NCBI GenBank assembly: GCA_947498785.1
Contig: CANMLS010000025.1
Coordinates: 1-64,000, forward strand
DNA from: an uncultured Aquimarina sp.
GTDB taxonomy: Bacteria > Bacteroidota > Bacteroidia > Flavobacteriales > Flavobacteriaceae
Length of the DNA stretch: 64,000 nt
Direction: 5' to 3'
The notes beneath the pieces were generated by a model, which saw nothing but the letters and a program-made list of their open reading frames with translations, searched no databases and was not told the DNA's origin. How positions within the stretch are numbered: position 1 is the stretch's first letter; every line of letters begins with the position of its first letter. Positions 56,130 through 64,000 of this stretch are shown piece by piece. Both the position numbers and the translations under genes were made by a program.

Positions 56130-56522
56130 GATCTATTCGTTTTTATTGATTTATAACCATAAGACCGTGAAAACCATATACTTGTTACACTTTAACCGTA
56201 CATTTAACAAAAGTTAACTAACTAACAAACACCAGTTAGGAGAAAACAAACTAAACAGCTTTTACTTTTCTGATTTTCAAACTCTTGTGATCTGAATGAT
56301 TATTTCTTTCATATTTAGAATCTTTTTAGGTCAAAACACGTCTTTTCAACTTCATCACTAAACGAATTAATATTTAACAACCAAATTATTAAATCATTAA
56401 CATGAATTAGCTCCAAAAAATGATAATTGATAATTTAAAAAATGATTAACAAAACACCATTGAGAAAACTATATTTTCACATCACTTATATCACAAAAAA
56501 ATTATAAACATTTATATCAATC
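56130..56522. other. 393-bp divergent intergenic region
   Basis: The gap between the divergent small exported protein gene and the tricorn-like protease gene must carry both promoters. I saw no exact -33/-7 pair, strong hairpin or ORF. Confidence 0.4.
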
Positions 56523-59500
56523 ATGAAGAAGTTTAATTTCGCATTCTCCAAGCTCATAATATTACTTACTCTAGCTTTTACCTCACTACAATCATTTTCT
56601 ATTGATCCAACAGACACAAGAATGATGCATCAACCAGCAATAGGTAAGTTACATATTGCATTTATTTATGCAGAAGATCTATGGGTTGCCAATCTGGACG
56701 GTACTCAACCAAGAAGACTTACTATAGACAAGGGTATTGAATCCAATCCAGTTTTCTCTCCAGACGGCAGGCATATTGCTTTTAGTGCGGAGTATGATGG
56801 TAATGTTGATGTATTTATAATTCCTGTTAATGGCGGAATACCTAAACGACTTACCTGGCATCCTGGACGAGATAATACTCTTAATTTTTCTCCTGATGGC
56901 AAATCTGTATTATTTAATTCACAAAGAGCAATTCACACCAACAGGTATTCAAAACTATATCAAATTTCTATTAACGGAGGATATCCAACTGAGCTAGAAA
57001 TACCTAATGCCTGGCATGCGACTTACTCTCCTGATGGAAATTATATGGCCTACACCCCTATTCGAGAACGTTTTCATCAATGGAAAAATTACAGAGGAGG
57101 AACAACCGCAAATATTTGGTTATTTTCTTTTAAAGATAAATCCATCGTTAAAATTCCTCAACCAAATGGAGGAAGTAACGATGTACAGCCTATGTGGAAA
57201 GGAAATGAAGTTTTTTTCTTAAGTGATAGAAATGGAGAGTTTAATTTATTCTCTTACAATACTTCTTCAAACGAAATAAACCAACTTACACAATATAATG
57301 ATTTCCCTATCACAAATGCAGCCCTTAGCGAGAACAAAATTATTTTGGAACAAGCTGGGTATCTTCATATATATGACATCACAAAAAAAAATACAACCAA
57401 ATTAAAGATAGGCATCGGTACTGATTTATTAGAACTACGAGAGCGGTACATTAAAGGTGATCGGCACATTCGTTCTGCAAATATATCCCCTTCTGGAAAA
57501 AGAGCAGTTTTTGATTATCGAGGTGAAATCATAACTGTCCCTAAAGATAAAGGTGATCCTAGAAATTTAACGCTAAGTCCAGGGAGTCATGAAAAGTATC
57601 CGGCATGGTCACCCGACGGAAAACAAATTGCTTATTTCTCTGATGTTTCTGGAGAATATGAACTTTATATAAAATCACAAGATGGTAAGAGTGAAGCCAA
57701 AAAATTTAAAGTTTCAGGAACCGGGTTTTATGCCTACACAAAATGGTCTCCTGATGGTAAAAAGATTAGCTTTTCTGATAATGGGAGAAATCTATATATT
57801 CTGGATATTACTTCAAAAAAAATCACCAAAATTAATAACGATGAGTATTATTATCCTGGACCTTTTAGGGACTTATTTGGAGATTGGTCTTCAGACTCCA
57901 ATTGGATTTTATATTCAAAAATCATAGAAAGCAATTTTGAACAAATATTCTTGTATAACGTTAAAGATTCAAAGTCTTACTCTATATCTGATGGTTTAAG
58001 TAACGTAAGTGACCCCGTTTTTGACGCTAGTGGAAAATACATATATTTTACTGCTTCGACAGATGCTGGACCTCTGGTAAATTGGTTTGACCTATCTAAT
58101 CAAGACATGTCGCTTACAAATTCTATATACCTGGTAACACTGCAGAAAGGTACAATTTCACCTTTTGTAAAAGAAAGCGATGAAGAAGAGCCTAAAGAAG
58201 AAAATAGCAAAGAAGAATCTAAAGACAATAAAGATTCTAAAAAAGGAAAAGAAGACATTACCAAACCGATACAGATTGATCTTAACGGGATACAAAACAG
58301 GATTATTGATCTACCCATAAAAGCGGGATTCTATTATGATTTAAACTCTGGTGAAGAAAACAAAATATTATATATATCTGGCAATACAAATAATAATGAT
58401 GAATCTCCAACACTTCATCAGTACGACCTAAAGGAACGTAAAGATACTGAGATTATGGAGTTAGATACTTACGTAATTTCTTCTGATGGTAAGAAAATGT
58501 TGTACAATAAAAAGAACACATGGGGAATTACAGAAATAGGTAAAAAACCAAAAAATGGAGATAGTGTATTAAAAACCGGAGATATTCAAGTAAAAATAAA
58601 CCCTTCACAAGAATGGACAAATATTTTTAACGAAGCATGGAGAATCAATAGGGATTATTTCTATGATCCTGGAATGCATGGTTCTGATTGGGAAGCTATG
58701 AAAAAGAAATATGCTCAATTTTTACCGCACTTATCTTGTAGAAATGACCTAAACAGAACCATACAATGGATGTGTAGCGAATTGTCAGTTGGGCACCATA
58801 GGCTTCAAGGAGGCGGGGAACAATTGAACACTCCTAAACGTATACCTGGAGGACTTTTGGGAGCAGATTTTACAATTTCAAACGGCAGATATCAATTTAA
58901 AAAGATATTTGGGGGACTTAACTGGAATCCAGAATTAAGATCTCCTTTAACAGAACCTGGTGTCGATATTAATGAAGGAGATTACTTATTAGCAGTAAAT
59001 GGAAAAGATCTGAATAGTAATCAAAATATCTTTAGTCTTTTTGAAAATACTGCCAACAAAATAACAGAATTAACCGTTGGATCTAATCCAAACTATACCA
59101 GTGCAAGAGTCATAAAAGTAACACCTGTGGCTAGTGAATATTCATTACGAAATCGTGATTGGGTAGAAGGAAACCTAAAAAAAGTCAATAAAGCAACAAA
59201 CGGGCAAGTTGCCTATGTATATGTACCTAATACAACTACAGCAGGTCATGAATATTTTAAAAGATACTTCTATCCCCAAGCTAATAAAAAAGCAATTATT
59301 ATCGATGAACGATTTAATGGTGGTGGGCAAATAGCCGATTATTACATTAATCTTTTACTAAACCCTTATCAATCACATTGGAATTTCAGATACGGTAGAG
59401 ATCTAAAAACTCCAAGTGCTTCGATCCAAGGGCCAAAAGTGATGCTTATTGATGAGACCGCTGGATCTGGGGGTGATATGTTACCCTGGATGTTTAGAAA

Positions 59501-59807
59501 ATTTGAAGTTGGAACTTTAGTTGGTAAAAGGACATGGGGAGGTTTAGTTGGTACATTAGGTTTTCCTGAATTTATTGATGGTGCCAGTGTTACTGCCCCT
59601 AATGTAGCTATCTGGACAGAAGACGGGTTTATCGTTGAAAATGTAGGTGTCGCACCAGATATAGAAGTAGAACAACTCCCGTCTGAAGTAATAGAAGGTA
59701 AAGATCCTCAATTAGAAAAAGCAATTGAAATTATCCTCAAGAAGCTGCAAGGTAACCCTGCCAAGGAACGAAAAAGACCTCCTTATCCTAAACGGGCAAG
59801 GAATTAA
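56523..59807 (+). CDS. Exported tricorn-like S41 family protease
   Basis: Large peptidase related to archaeal tricorn protease, exported through a signal peptide (residues 1-26). Two TolB/WD40-like beta-propellers (about 30-320 and 325-690) carry repeated SPDGK/WSPDGK units, for example FSPDGRHIAFSAE and WSPDGKQIAYFSD. A highly charged Glu/Lys insert sits at about 550-580. The catalytic part follows: His758-His759 (SVGHHRL), a PDZ-like domain (about 775-855, NEGDYLLAVNGKDL) and the S41 core with Ser982 in DETAGSGGDM. At 1094 residues it matches Bacteroidetes tricorn homologues. It probably degrades peptides in the periplasm or at the surface. No T9SS C-terminal domain is seen. Confidence 0.93.
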   Translation: MKKFNFAFSKLIILLTLAFTSLQSFSIDPTDTRMMHQPAIGKLHIAFIYAEDLWVANLDGTQPRRLTIDKGIESNPVFSPDGRHIAFSAEYDGNVDVFIIPVNGGIPKRLTWHPGRDNTLNFSPDGKSVLFNSQRAIHTNRYSKLYQISINGGYPTELEIPNAWHATYSPDGNYMAYTPIRERFHQWKNYRGGTTANIWLFSFKDKSIVKIPQPNGGSNDVQPMWKGNEVFFLSDRNGEFNLFSYNTSSNEINQLTQYNDFPITNAALSENKIILEQAGYLHIYDITKKNTTKLKIGIGTDLLELRERYIKGDRHIRSANISPSGKRAVFDYRGEIITVPKDKGDPRNLTLSPGSHEKYPAWSPDGKQIAYFSDVSGEYELYIKSQDGKSEAKKFKVSGTGFYAYTKWSPDGKKISFSDNGRNLYILDITSKKITKINNDEYYYPGPFRDLFGDWSSDSNWILYSKIIESNFEQIFLYNVKDSKSYSISDGLSNVSDPVFDASGKYIYFTASTDAGPLVNWFDLSNQDMSLTNSIYLVTLQKGTISPFVKESDEEEPKEENSKEESKDNKDSKKGKEDITKPIQIDLNGIQNRIIDLPIKAGFYYDLNSGEENKILYISGNTNNNDESPTLHQYDLKERKDTEIMELDTYVISSDGKKMLYNKKNTWGITEIGKKPKNGDSVLKTGDIQVKINPSQEWTNIFNEAWRINRDYFYDPGMHGSDWEAMKKKYAQFLPHLSCRNDLNRTIQWMCSELSVGHHRLQGGGEQLNTPKRIPGGLLGADFTISNGRYQFKKIFGGLNWNPELRSPLTEPGVDINEGDYLLAVNGKDLNSNQNIFSLFENTANKITELTVGSNPNYTSARVIKVTPVASEYSLRNRDWVEGNLKKVNKATNGQVAYVYVPNTTTAGHEYFKRYFYPQANKKAIIIDERFNGGGQIADYYINLLLNPYQSHWNFRYGRDLKTPSASIQGPKVMLIDETAGSGGDMLPWMFRKFEVGTLVGKRTWGGLVGTLGFPEFIDGASVTAPNVAIWTEDGFIVENVGVAPDIEVEQLPSEVIEGKDPQLEKAIEIILKKLQGNPAKERKRPPYPKRARN

Positions 59808-59812
59808 ACTCT

Positions 59813-59846
59813 AAAAAATGCCTGATTAATAAATCAGGCATTTTTT
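59813..59846. terminator. Bidirectional terminator
   Basis: AAAAAATGCCTGATT and AATCAGGCATTTTTT form a perfect 15-bp stem around a 4-nt loop, between the convergent protease and cupin genes. The stem runs to the stop codon of the cupin gene. Confidence 0.88.
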
Positions 59847-60346
59847 TATCTTGTAAATTGAGTGATTATTTCTTTATATTCTGGATATTCTTCAATTAAA
59901 GTATTTCTTTGTGCCAACTCAAAATCATTAAAATCAAATCCAGGAGCTACCGTACATCCAACTAAAGAGTAACTATCTTTATTTTTTACACTAGAAGCAA
60001 ACCAACAACCTGCAGGAACTACTAATTGAGGCAATTCTTCTTGGTCTAGGTTTATACCTACACTATGTTTTTTATATTCTCCATTGGGCTCAATAACATG
60101 AACATACAATGAAGATCCTTCATAATAGTGCCATATTTCATCTTGTTTAATTCTATGAAATGCTGAAAAATTATCAGATGTAAGCAAGAAATAAATAGCT
60201 GTACTATAATTACGAGCTCCTGTAAACTCTTCACTCAAGACATGCTGAGGAATCATACTTTTACTTCTGTAGGTTTCTTTATAATATCCACCTTCTGGAT
60301 GAGAATTCATACCCAATCTATCCACTATATCTTCAACTCTATTCAT
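59846..60346 (-). CDS. Cupin-5 (DUF985) family protein
   Basis: Single-domain cupin of the DUF985 family. The family opening is MNSHPEGGYYKETYRS, and the beta-barrel metal-site region is FSAFHRIKQDEIWHYYEGSS with His and Glu ligands, then VVPAGCWFASSV. LVGCTVAPGFDFNDFELAQR near the C-terminus is also characteristic. The length of 166 residues fits. Biochemical function is undefined in the family. It shares terminators with both neighbours and lies downstream of sucC on the same strand. Confidence 0.92.
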   Translation of the reverse strand: MNRVEDIVDRLGMNSHPEGGYYKETYRSKSMIPQHVLSEEFTGARNYSTAIYFLLTSDNFSAFHRIKQDEIWHYYEGSSLYVHVIEPNGEYKKHSVGINLDQEELPQLVVPAGCWFASSVKNKDSYSLVGCTVAPGFDFNDFELAQRNTLIEEYPEYKEIITQFTR

Positions 60347-60366
60347 TATTTTTATATAAAAAAAAG

Positions 60367-60388
60367 AAGCGATCTGCTTGGATCGCTT
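60367..60388 (-). terminator. Terminator of sucC
   Basis: AAGCGATC and GATCGCTT form a perfect 8-bp stem with a 6-nt loop, followed on the minus strand by a T-rich run (complement of A8-A9 at 60357-60365). It lies 41 bp past the sucC stop. Confidence 0.8.
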
Positions 60389-60428
60389 TCGCTTCTACTA
60401 TATTATATGATAATAAAAATTATTAGTA

Positions 60429-61622
60429 TTACGCTAATACTGCTTGCACTTTATCAGCAGCCTCTTGAAATTGTACTGCGCTTTGCACATCTAATCCACT
60501 ATTATCAATCAGTTCTTTTGCGATATCTGCATTTGTACCTTGTAAACGAACAATAATTGGCACTTTAATTGCATCACCCATATTCTTATAAGCATCTACA
60601 ACACCTTGTGCAACTCGATCACAACGAACAATACCTCCGAAAATATTAATTAAAATTGCTTTTACATTATCATCTTTTAAGATAATTCTAAATGCCTCTT
60701 CTACACGCTTAGCATCTGCTGTACCTCCAACATCAAGAAAGTTAGCTGGCTCACCTCCTGCTTGTTTGATTAAATCCATAGTAGCCATTGCAAGACCTGC
60801 CCCATTAACCATGCATCCAACATTACCATCAAGATCTACATAATTAAGACCTACTTCATTTGCTTCAACTTCAATAGGGTTTTCCTCTCGAATATCCCTC
60901 ATATCTACATAGTTCTTATGTCGATATAATGCATTATCGTCAATAGTTACCTTAGCATCTACAGCCAGGATTTTATCATCACTAGTCTTAAGAACTGGAT
61001 TAATCTCAAACAATGATGCATCAGATTTGACATATGCTGTATACAAAGCCATTATAAATTTAGTCATCTCTTTAAATGCACCTCCACTTAAACCTAAATT
61101 AAATGCTACTCGTCTTGCCTGAAAAGGTAATAACCCAACAGCTGGGTCTACTTCTTCTGTAAAAATAAGGTGAGGAGTTTCTTCTGCTACTGTCTCAATA
61201 TCCATTCCTCCTTCTGTAGAATACATGATCATATTACGACCAGTAGTACGATTTAACAATACAGATATATAAAACTCATCTGGTTCACTATCTCCAGGAT
61301 AATACACATCTTCTGCCACCAATACTTGATGTACTTTTTTTCCTTCAGCAGAAGTTTGAGGAGTGATCAAATTCATACCTATTATCTGACCTGCTATTTC
61401 TTCTACTTCCTTAAGGTTTTTAGCAAGCTTAACACCACCTCCTTTTCCACGTCCACCAGCGTGAACTTGTGCTTTTATAACATGCCATCCCGTTCCGGTT
61501 TCAGCAGTTAGTTGTTTTGCTGCTGCAACAGCTTCATTTGCATTTTGCGCAACAATACCACGTTGAATACGTACGCCAAAGCTGTTTAATATCTCTTTAC
61601 CCTGATATTCGTGTAAATTCAT
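60429..61622 (-). CDS. sucC: Succinyl-CoA ligase (ADP-forming) subunit beta
   Basis: Beta subunit of succinyl-CoA synthetase in the TCA cycle. The ATP-grasp N-terminal part ([40 protein letters not shown]) and the CoA-ligase C-terminal part ([35 protein letters not shown]) are intact. The [20 protein letters not shown] segment is diagnostic. The length of 397 residues is standard. The alpha subunit gene sucD is not adjacent, as is usual in many Bacteroidetes. A near-consensus promoter lies upstream. Confidence 0.98.
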   Translation of the reverse strand: MNLHEYQGKEILNSFGVRIQRGIVAQNANEAVAAAKQLTAETGTGWHVIKAQVHAGGRGKGGGVKLAKNLKEVEEIAGQIIGMNLITPQTSAEGKKVHQVLVAEDVYYPGDSEPDEFYISVLLNRTTGRNMIMYSTEGGMDIETVAEETPHLIFTEEVDPAVGLLPFQARRVAFNLGLSGGAFKEMTKFIMALYTAYVKSDASLFEINPVLKTSDDKILAVDAKVTIDDNALYRHKNYVDMRDIREENPIEVEANEVGLNYVDLDGNVGCMVNGAGLAMATMDLIKQAGGEPANFLDVGGTADAKRVEEAFRIILKDDNVKAILINIFGGIVRCDRVAQGVVDAYKNMGDAIKVPIIVRLQGTNADIAKELIDNSGLDVQSAVQFQEAADKVQAVLA

Positions 61623-61653
61623 ACTATTATTTTTTTGCCTTTTTTAGGAGTTT

Positions 61654-61685
61654 CAAAAATAGGAAAAGTGAAGTTACTGTGCCAA
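61654..61685 (-). promoter_or_regulatory. Promoter of sucC
   Basis: The minus strand reads TTG, 21 bp, TATTTTTG, close to the -33/-7 consensus. The -7 element lies 31 bp before the sucC ATG. Confidence 0.55.
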
Positions 61686-61749
61686 TCTTTTGAGGTAAAA
61701 AAAGTTTGCTTAAATTAATTCCTAAAACGGTAAAGAAAATACCCGTTTT

Positions 61750-62385
61750 TCACAGCTCAAAATCTTCAAAATCTAATGGATCAAAATTCTTAAAATGACC
61801 ATTCATTTTTATAACTTCTTTTGCCCTATTCATTTCACGTACAACAGGAATTGTTACTTTAAGATGCCCAATAAGGTAATTAAGCCTTTCAAATTCATTA
61901 CGAAGTTTTAGCAAGTGATACTCTTGATGCAGTGCTAAGCCAACTTTATGTGCTACTTGATAACTCACAAAGGGGATATCAAATACCGGTGGATTCTCTA
62001 TCGTTAACTCTATATATAAAATAGCGATATTTTTAAGCAATTCTTCCTGAAGTTCTTGAGAATCACTATCATTATCTTTTAGAAATTCAACATCTCCTCC
62101 AGCATAAAGTTTACCTGGGAACTGTTGGTGAAATTTTTTTATTTTAAAGATTCTTGTGCCAATACAAATGATATCACTCTCTCCTCCAGGGTATTTTTGA
62201 GCCACTTTTTGAAGTCTCACTTCGGTGCCATACTCTAATTTATCATCAATATATGTTGGTATTCCAAAAGAGATTCCTTCTTTTTCACAATCGTGTATTA
62301 ATTGTTGATACCTTTTTTCAAAAATATGTAAAGGCAAACGCTCTCCAGGATAAACAACCGTCTGTAAGGGGAAAAGAGGTATCAT
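61750..62385 (-). CDS. Lon N-terminal (LON substrate-binding) domain protein
   Basis: Stand-alone Lon N-terminal domain without the AAA+ or protease parts. The beginning MIPLFPLQTVVYPGERLPLH and IFEKRYQQLIHDCEKEGISF match the Lon/PUA-like fold found in Lon and cereblon. The C-terminal part is helical. The length of 211 residues is usual for such single-domain proteins. Function is not well defined. It lies 127 bp upstream of sucC on the same strand and is divergent from lysA. Confidence 0.9.
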   Translation of the reverse strand: MIPLFPLQTVVYPGERLPLHIFEKRYQQLIHDCEKEGISFGIPTYIDDKLEYGTEVRLQKVAQKYPGGESDIICIGTRIFKIKKFHQQFPGKLYAGGDVEFLKDNDSDSQELQEELLKNIAILYIELTIENPPVFDIPFVSYQVAHKVGLALHQEYHLLKLRNEFERLNYLIGHLKVTIPVVREMNRAKEVIKMNGHFKNFDPLDFEDFEL

Positions 62386-62522
62386 CTTTTTTTATTAAAA
62401 GTACTAATTAACCTTATACAACTACCTTAAACACACGTTAAAATCAATCAATCTAACGATGTAATAGATTTTTTCTTTAATAGACGGCATTATCTCTAAT
62501 TTTATTAATAATTTCGTAGGCT

Positions 62523-62530
62523 TAAATTTG
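62523..62530 (+). promoter_or_regulatory. -7 element very close to the lysA ATG
   Basis: TAAATTTG matches TAnnTTTG and ends 4 bp before the first lysA ATG (62535), 7 bp before the second (62538). Use of this element would give a leaderless or near-leaderless mRNA. Confidence 0.45.
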
Positions 62531-62534
62531 TGAC

Positions 62535-63770
62535 ATGATGGAAAATGAAAATTTATTAGCAATTACAAAAGAATTTGGGAGTCCAGTTTATGTTTATGAC
62601 TCTTCAAAAATTATTTCACAGTACAACCGCCTTTCTAATGCATTTAAAAAGGTCAAACGGGTAAAACTGAATTATGCCGTAAAAGCACTGTCTAATATAA
62701 CTATTCTGAAGCTAATGAATTCATTAGGTGCAGGATTGGATACCGTTTCTATCCAAGAAGTAAATTTAGGACTAAAAGCTGGTGTAAAAGCTAGTAATAT
62801 TATTTTTACTCCAAATGGTGTTTCATTAGAAGAAATAGAACAAGTATCTGCTCTTGGTGTTCAGATCAATATCGATAACCTTTCGATACTGGAACAATTT
62901 GGAACCAAACATCCTGATGTCCCTGTTTGCATTAGAATTAATCCGCATGTATTAGCTGGTGGAAACAGTAAAATTTCTGTGGGTCATATCGATAGCAAAT
63001 TTGGTATCTCAATTCATCAAATTCCGCATATTCTTAGAATTGTGGAAAACACAGGTATGAATATCAATGGTATCCATATGCATACAGGTAGCGATATCCT
63101 TGACATAGAAGTCTTTTTATACGCAAGTGAAATATTATTTGAAACTGCCAAAAACTTCAAAAATCTTGATTTTATTGATTTTGGCAGCGGCTTTAAAGTA
63201 CCTTACAAACCAGGAGATATCGAAACTAATATTGAAGAGTTTGGAGAGAAACTCTCTAAGCGTTTTAATGCATTTTGTAAAGAATACGGAAAAGAACTTC
63301 TTTTAGGTTTTGAACCAGGTAAATTTTTAGTTAGTGAGGCTGGGTATTTTTTAGCTAAAGTAAATGTAGTAAAACAAACAACTTCAACTGTTTTTGCTGG
63401 AATTGATAGTGGTTTTAATCATTTGATACGTCCGATGTTTTATAACTCTCATCACGAGATTATCAACGTTTCTAACCCAAATGGAAAACAACGTTTTTAT
63501 TCTATTGTAGGATATATATGTGAAACAGATACTTTTGCTACTAACAGAAGAATTTCAGAAATCAACGAAGGGGATACTATTGCTTTTAAAAATGCTGGAG
63601 CTTATTGTTTTTCTATGGCCAGTAATTATAACTCTCGTTATCGTCCGGCAGAAATATTATGGCATGAAGGAGAAGCCCATTTGATTCGTAAACGTGAAAC
63701 TTTTGATGATCTTATAAAGAATCAAGTAGATACAGATATATTTTCTGAAATTACTGAAACTGCATCATAA
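62535..63770 (+). CDS. lysA: Diaminopimelate decarboxylase
   Basis: PLP enzyme that makes L-lysine from meso-diaminopimelate, the last step of the pathway. The alanine-racemase-like barrel carries Lys50 in LNYAVKALSN for the PLP Schiff base. INPHVLAGG, HMHTGSDI, DFGSGFKVPY and LGFEPGKFLVSEAGYF are family motifs. GAYCFSMASNYNSRYRPAEI is the C-terminal active-site segment. The length of 411 residues is standard. Two adjacent ATG codons (62535, 62538) make the exact start uncertain by one residue. It is followed by a strong terminator. Confidence 0.97.
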   Translation: MMENENLLAITKEFGSPVYVYDSSKIISQYNRLSNAFKKVKRVKLNYAVKALSNITILKLMNSLGAGLDTVSIQEVNLGLKAGVKASNIIFTPNGVSLEEIEQVSALGVQINIDNLSILEQFGTKHPDVPVCIRINPHVLAGGNSKISVGHIDSKFGISIHQIPHILRIVENTGMNINGIHMHTGSDILDIEVFLYASEILFETAKNFKNLDFIDFGSGFKVPYKPGDIETNIEEFGEKLSKRFNAFCKEYGKELLLGFEPGKFLVSEAGYFLAKVNVVKQTTSTVFAGIDSGFNHLIRPMFYNSHHEIINVSNPNGKQRFYSIVGYICETDTFATNRRISEINEGDTIAFKNAGAYCFSMASNYNSRYRPAEILWHEGEAHLIRKRETFDDLIKNQVDTDIFSEITETAS

Positions 63771-63799
63771 CTTAAAGAATAATTACATTTTATACATAT

Positions 63800-63832
63800 A
63801 AAGAGCGCCAGATATTATATCTGACGCTCTTT
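63800..63832 (+). terminator. Terminator of lysA
   Basis: AAAGAGCGCCAGATAT and its complement (ATATCTGACGCTCTTT) form a long stem with one mismatch, 29 bp past the lysA stop, followed by T-rich sequence. The remaining 168 bp to the window end show no ORF or other feature. Confidence 0.85.
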
Positions 63833-64000
63833 CTGTTTAAAAAAATGTTTTTATATTAATTAAAAAAACTCAAAACTACTTCTACTTTTCTTTAGAAACT
63901 CAAACTACATTTTCAGAAACTTAAGCCTTTATATTGAAAGTTTTACACATTGTCTGATTACTGAAATTTGTTCCTTTACCTAAGAATATTTCTTAAAATT

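Overview
The window is AT-rich chromosomal DNA from a marine-type member of the Bacteroidota, most likely family Flavobacteriaceae. The evidence is a SusC/SusD outer-membrane pair, a large secreted protein with a gliding-motility/type IX secretion C-terminal domain, Bacteroidetes-style promoters (TTTG-N17..20-TAnnTTTG) with few Shine-Dalgarno sites, a membrane-bound AraC regulator and a tricorn-like S41 peptidase. I saw no tRNA, rRNA, CRISPR array, prophage or intact insertion sequence.

Layout. 1-7.2 kb: a susCD operon (minus strand) with a strong terminator and a consensus promoter; about 0.8 kb further upstream lies a membrane-spanning AraC-type regulator. 7.3-17.1 kb: minus-strand housekeeping genes (mnmA-fabK/nmo-mazG; pyrG, yidC, a MORN-like protein; ruvX-def-DUF5606). 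17.1-18 kb: dapD. 18-23.3 kb: an LPS-core-like cluster of four glycosyltransferases and one LPS-kinase-like protein. 23.5-29.3 kb: tsaC, CCA-adding enzyme, a four-helix-bundle gene whose ancestral start has been cut off by a stop codon, ctaA, a pRiA4b ORF-3-like gene, a nucleoid-associated protein, and a decayed TauE/SafE permease. 29.3-32.3 kb: an unrecognised protein with kinase-like motifs, divergent from an ABC exporter. 32.3-41.2 kb: the type B sorted protein, uvrB, an adenine-deaminase-type amidohydrolase, AraC and NmrA genes and two small isomerase-fold genes. 41.2-41.5 kb: a decayed IS630-family transposase. 41.6-51 kb: an exported FAA-hydrolase-like protein with a DUF6268 barrel, two paralogous LytS/LytTR two-component pairs flanking Crp, DoxX and FMN-reductase genes. 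50.9-53.6 kb: SPFH protein with a small Arc-like protein, Hsp20, a newly noticed 32-residue ORF with its own promoter and terminator, and a TerB-like protein. 53.7-64 kb: DUF1456, an unusual methyltransferase with duplicated N-terminal modules, tricorn-like protease, cupin, sucC, a Lon N-domain protein and lysA.

Functional links: dapD and lysA both serve the diaminopimelate/lysine route; mnmA, tsaC, cca, def and ruvX serve tRNA, protein and DNA maintenance; ctaA supplies heme A for respiration. The accessory parts are the susCD locus with its regulator, the LPS-core cluster, the duplicated LytS/LytTR block and the stretch from 38 to 43.7 kb with isomerase/FAH-fold genes around the IS remnant. 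No recognisable defence island or large new multi-gene system is present. The best candidates for something undescribed are the 32-residue gene at 52.8-52.9 kb, the kinase-like protein at 29.3-30.4 kb, the duplicated-module methyltransferase at 54-55.6 kb with a perfect inverted repeat at its start codon, and the exported FAA-hydrolase homologue.
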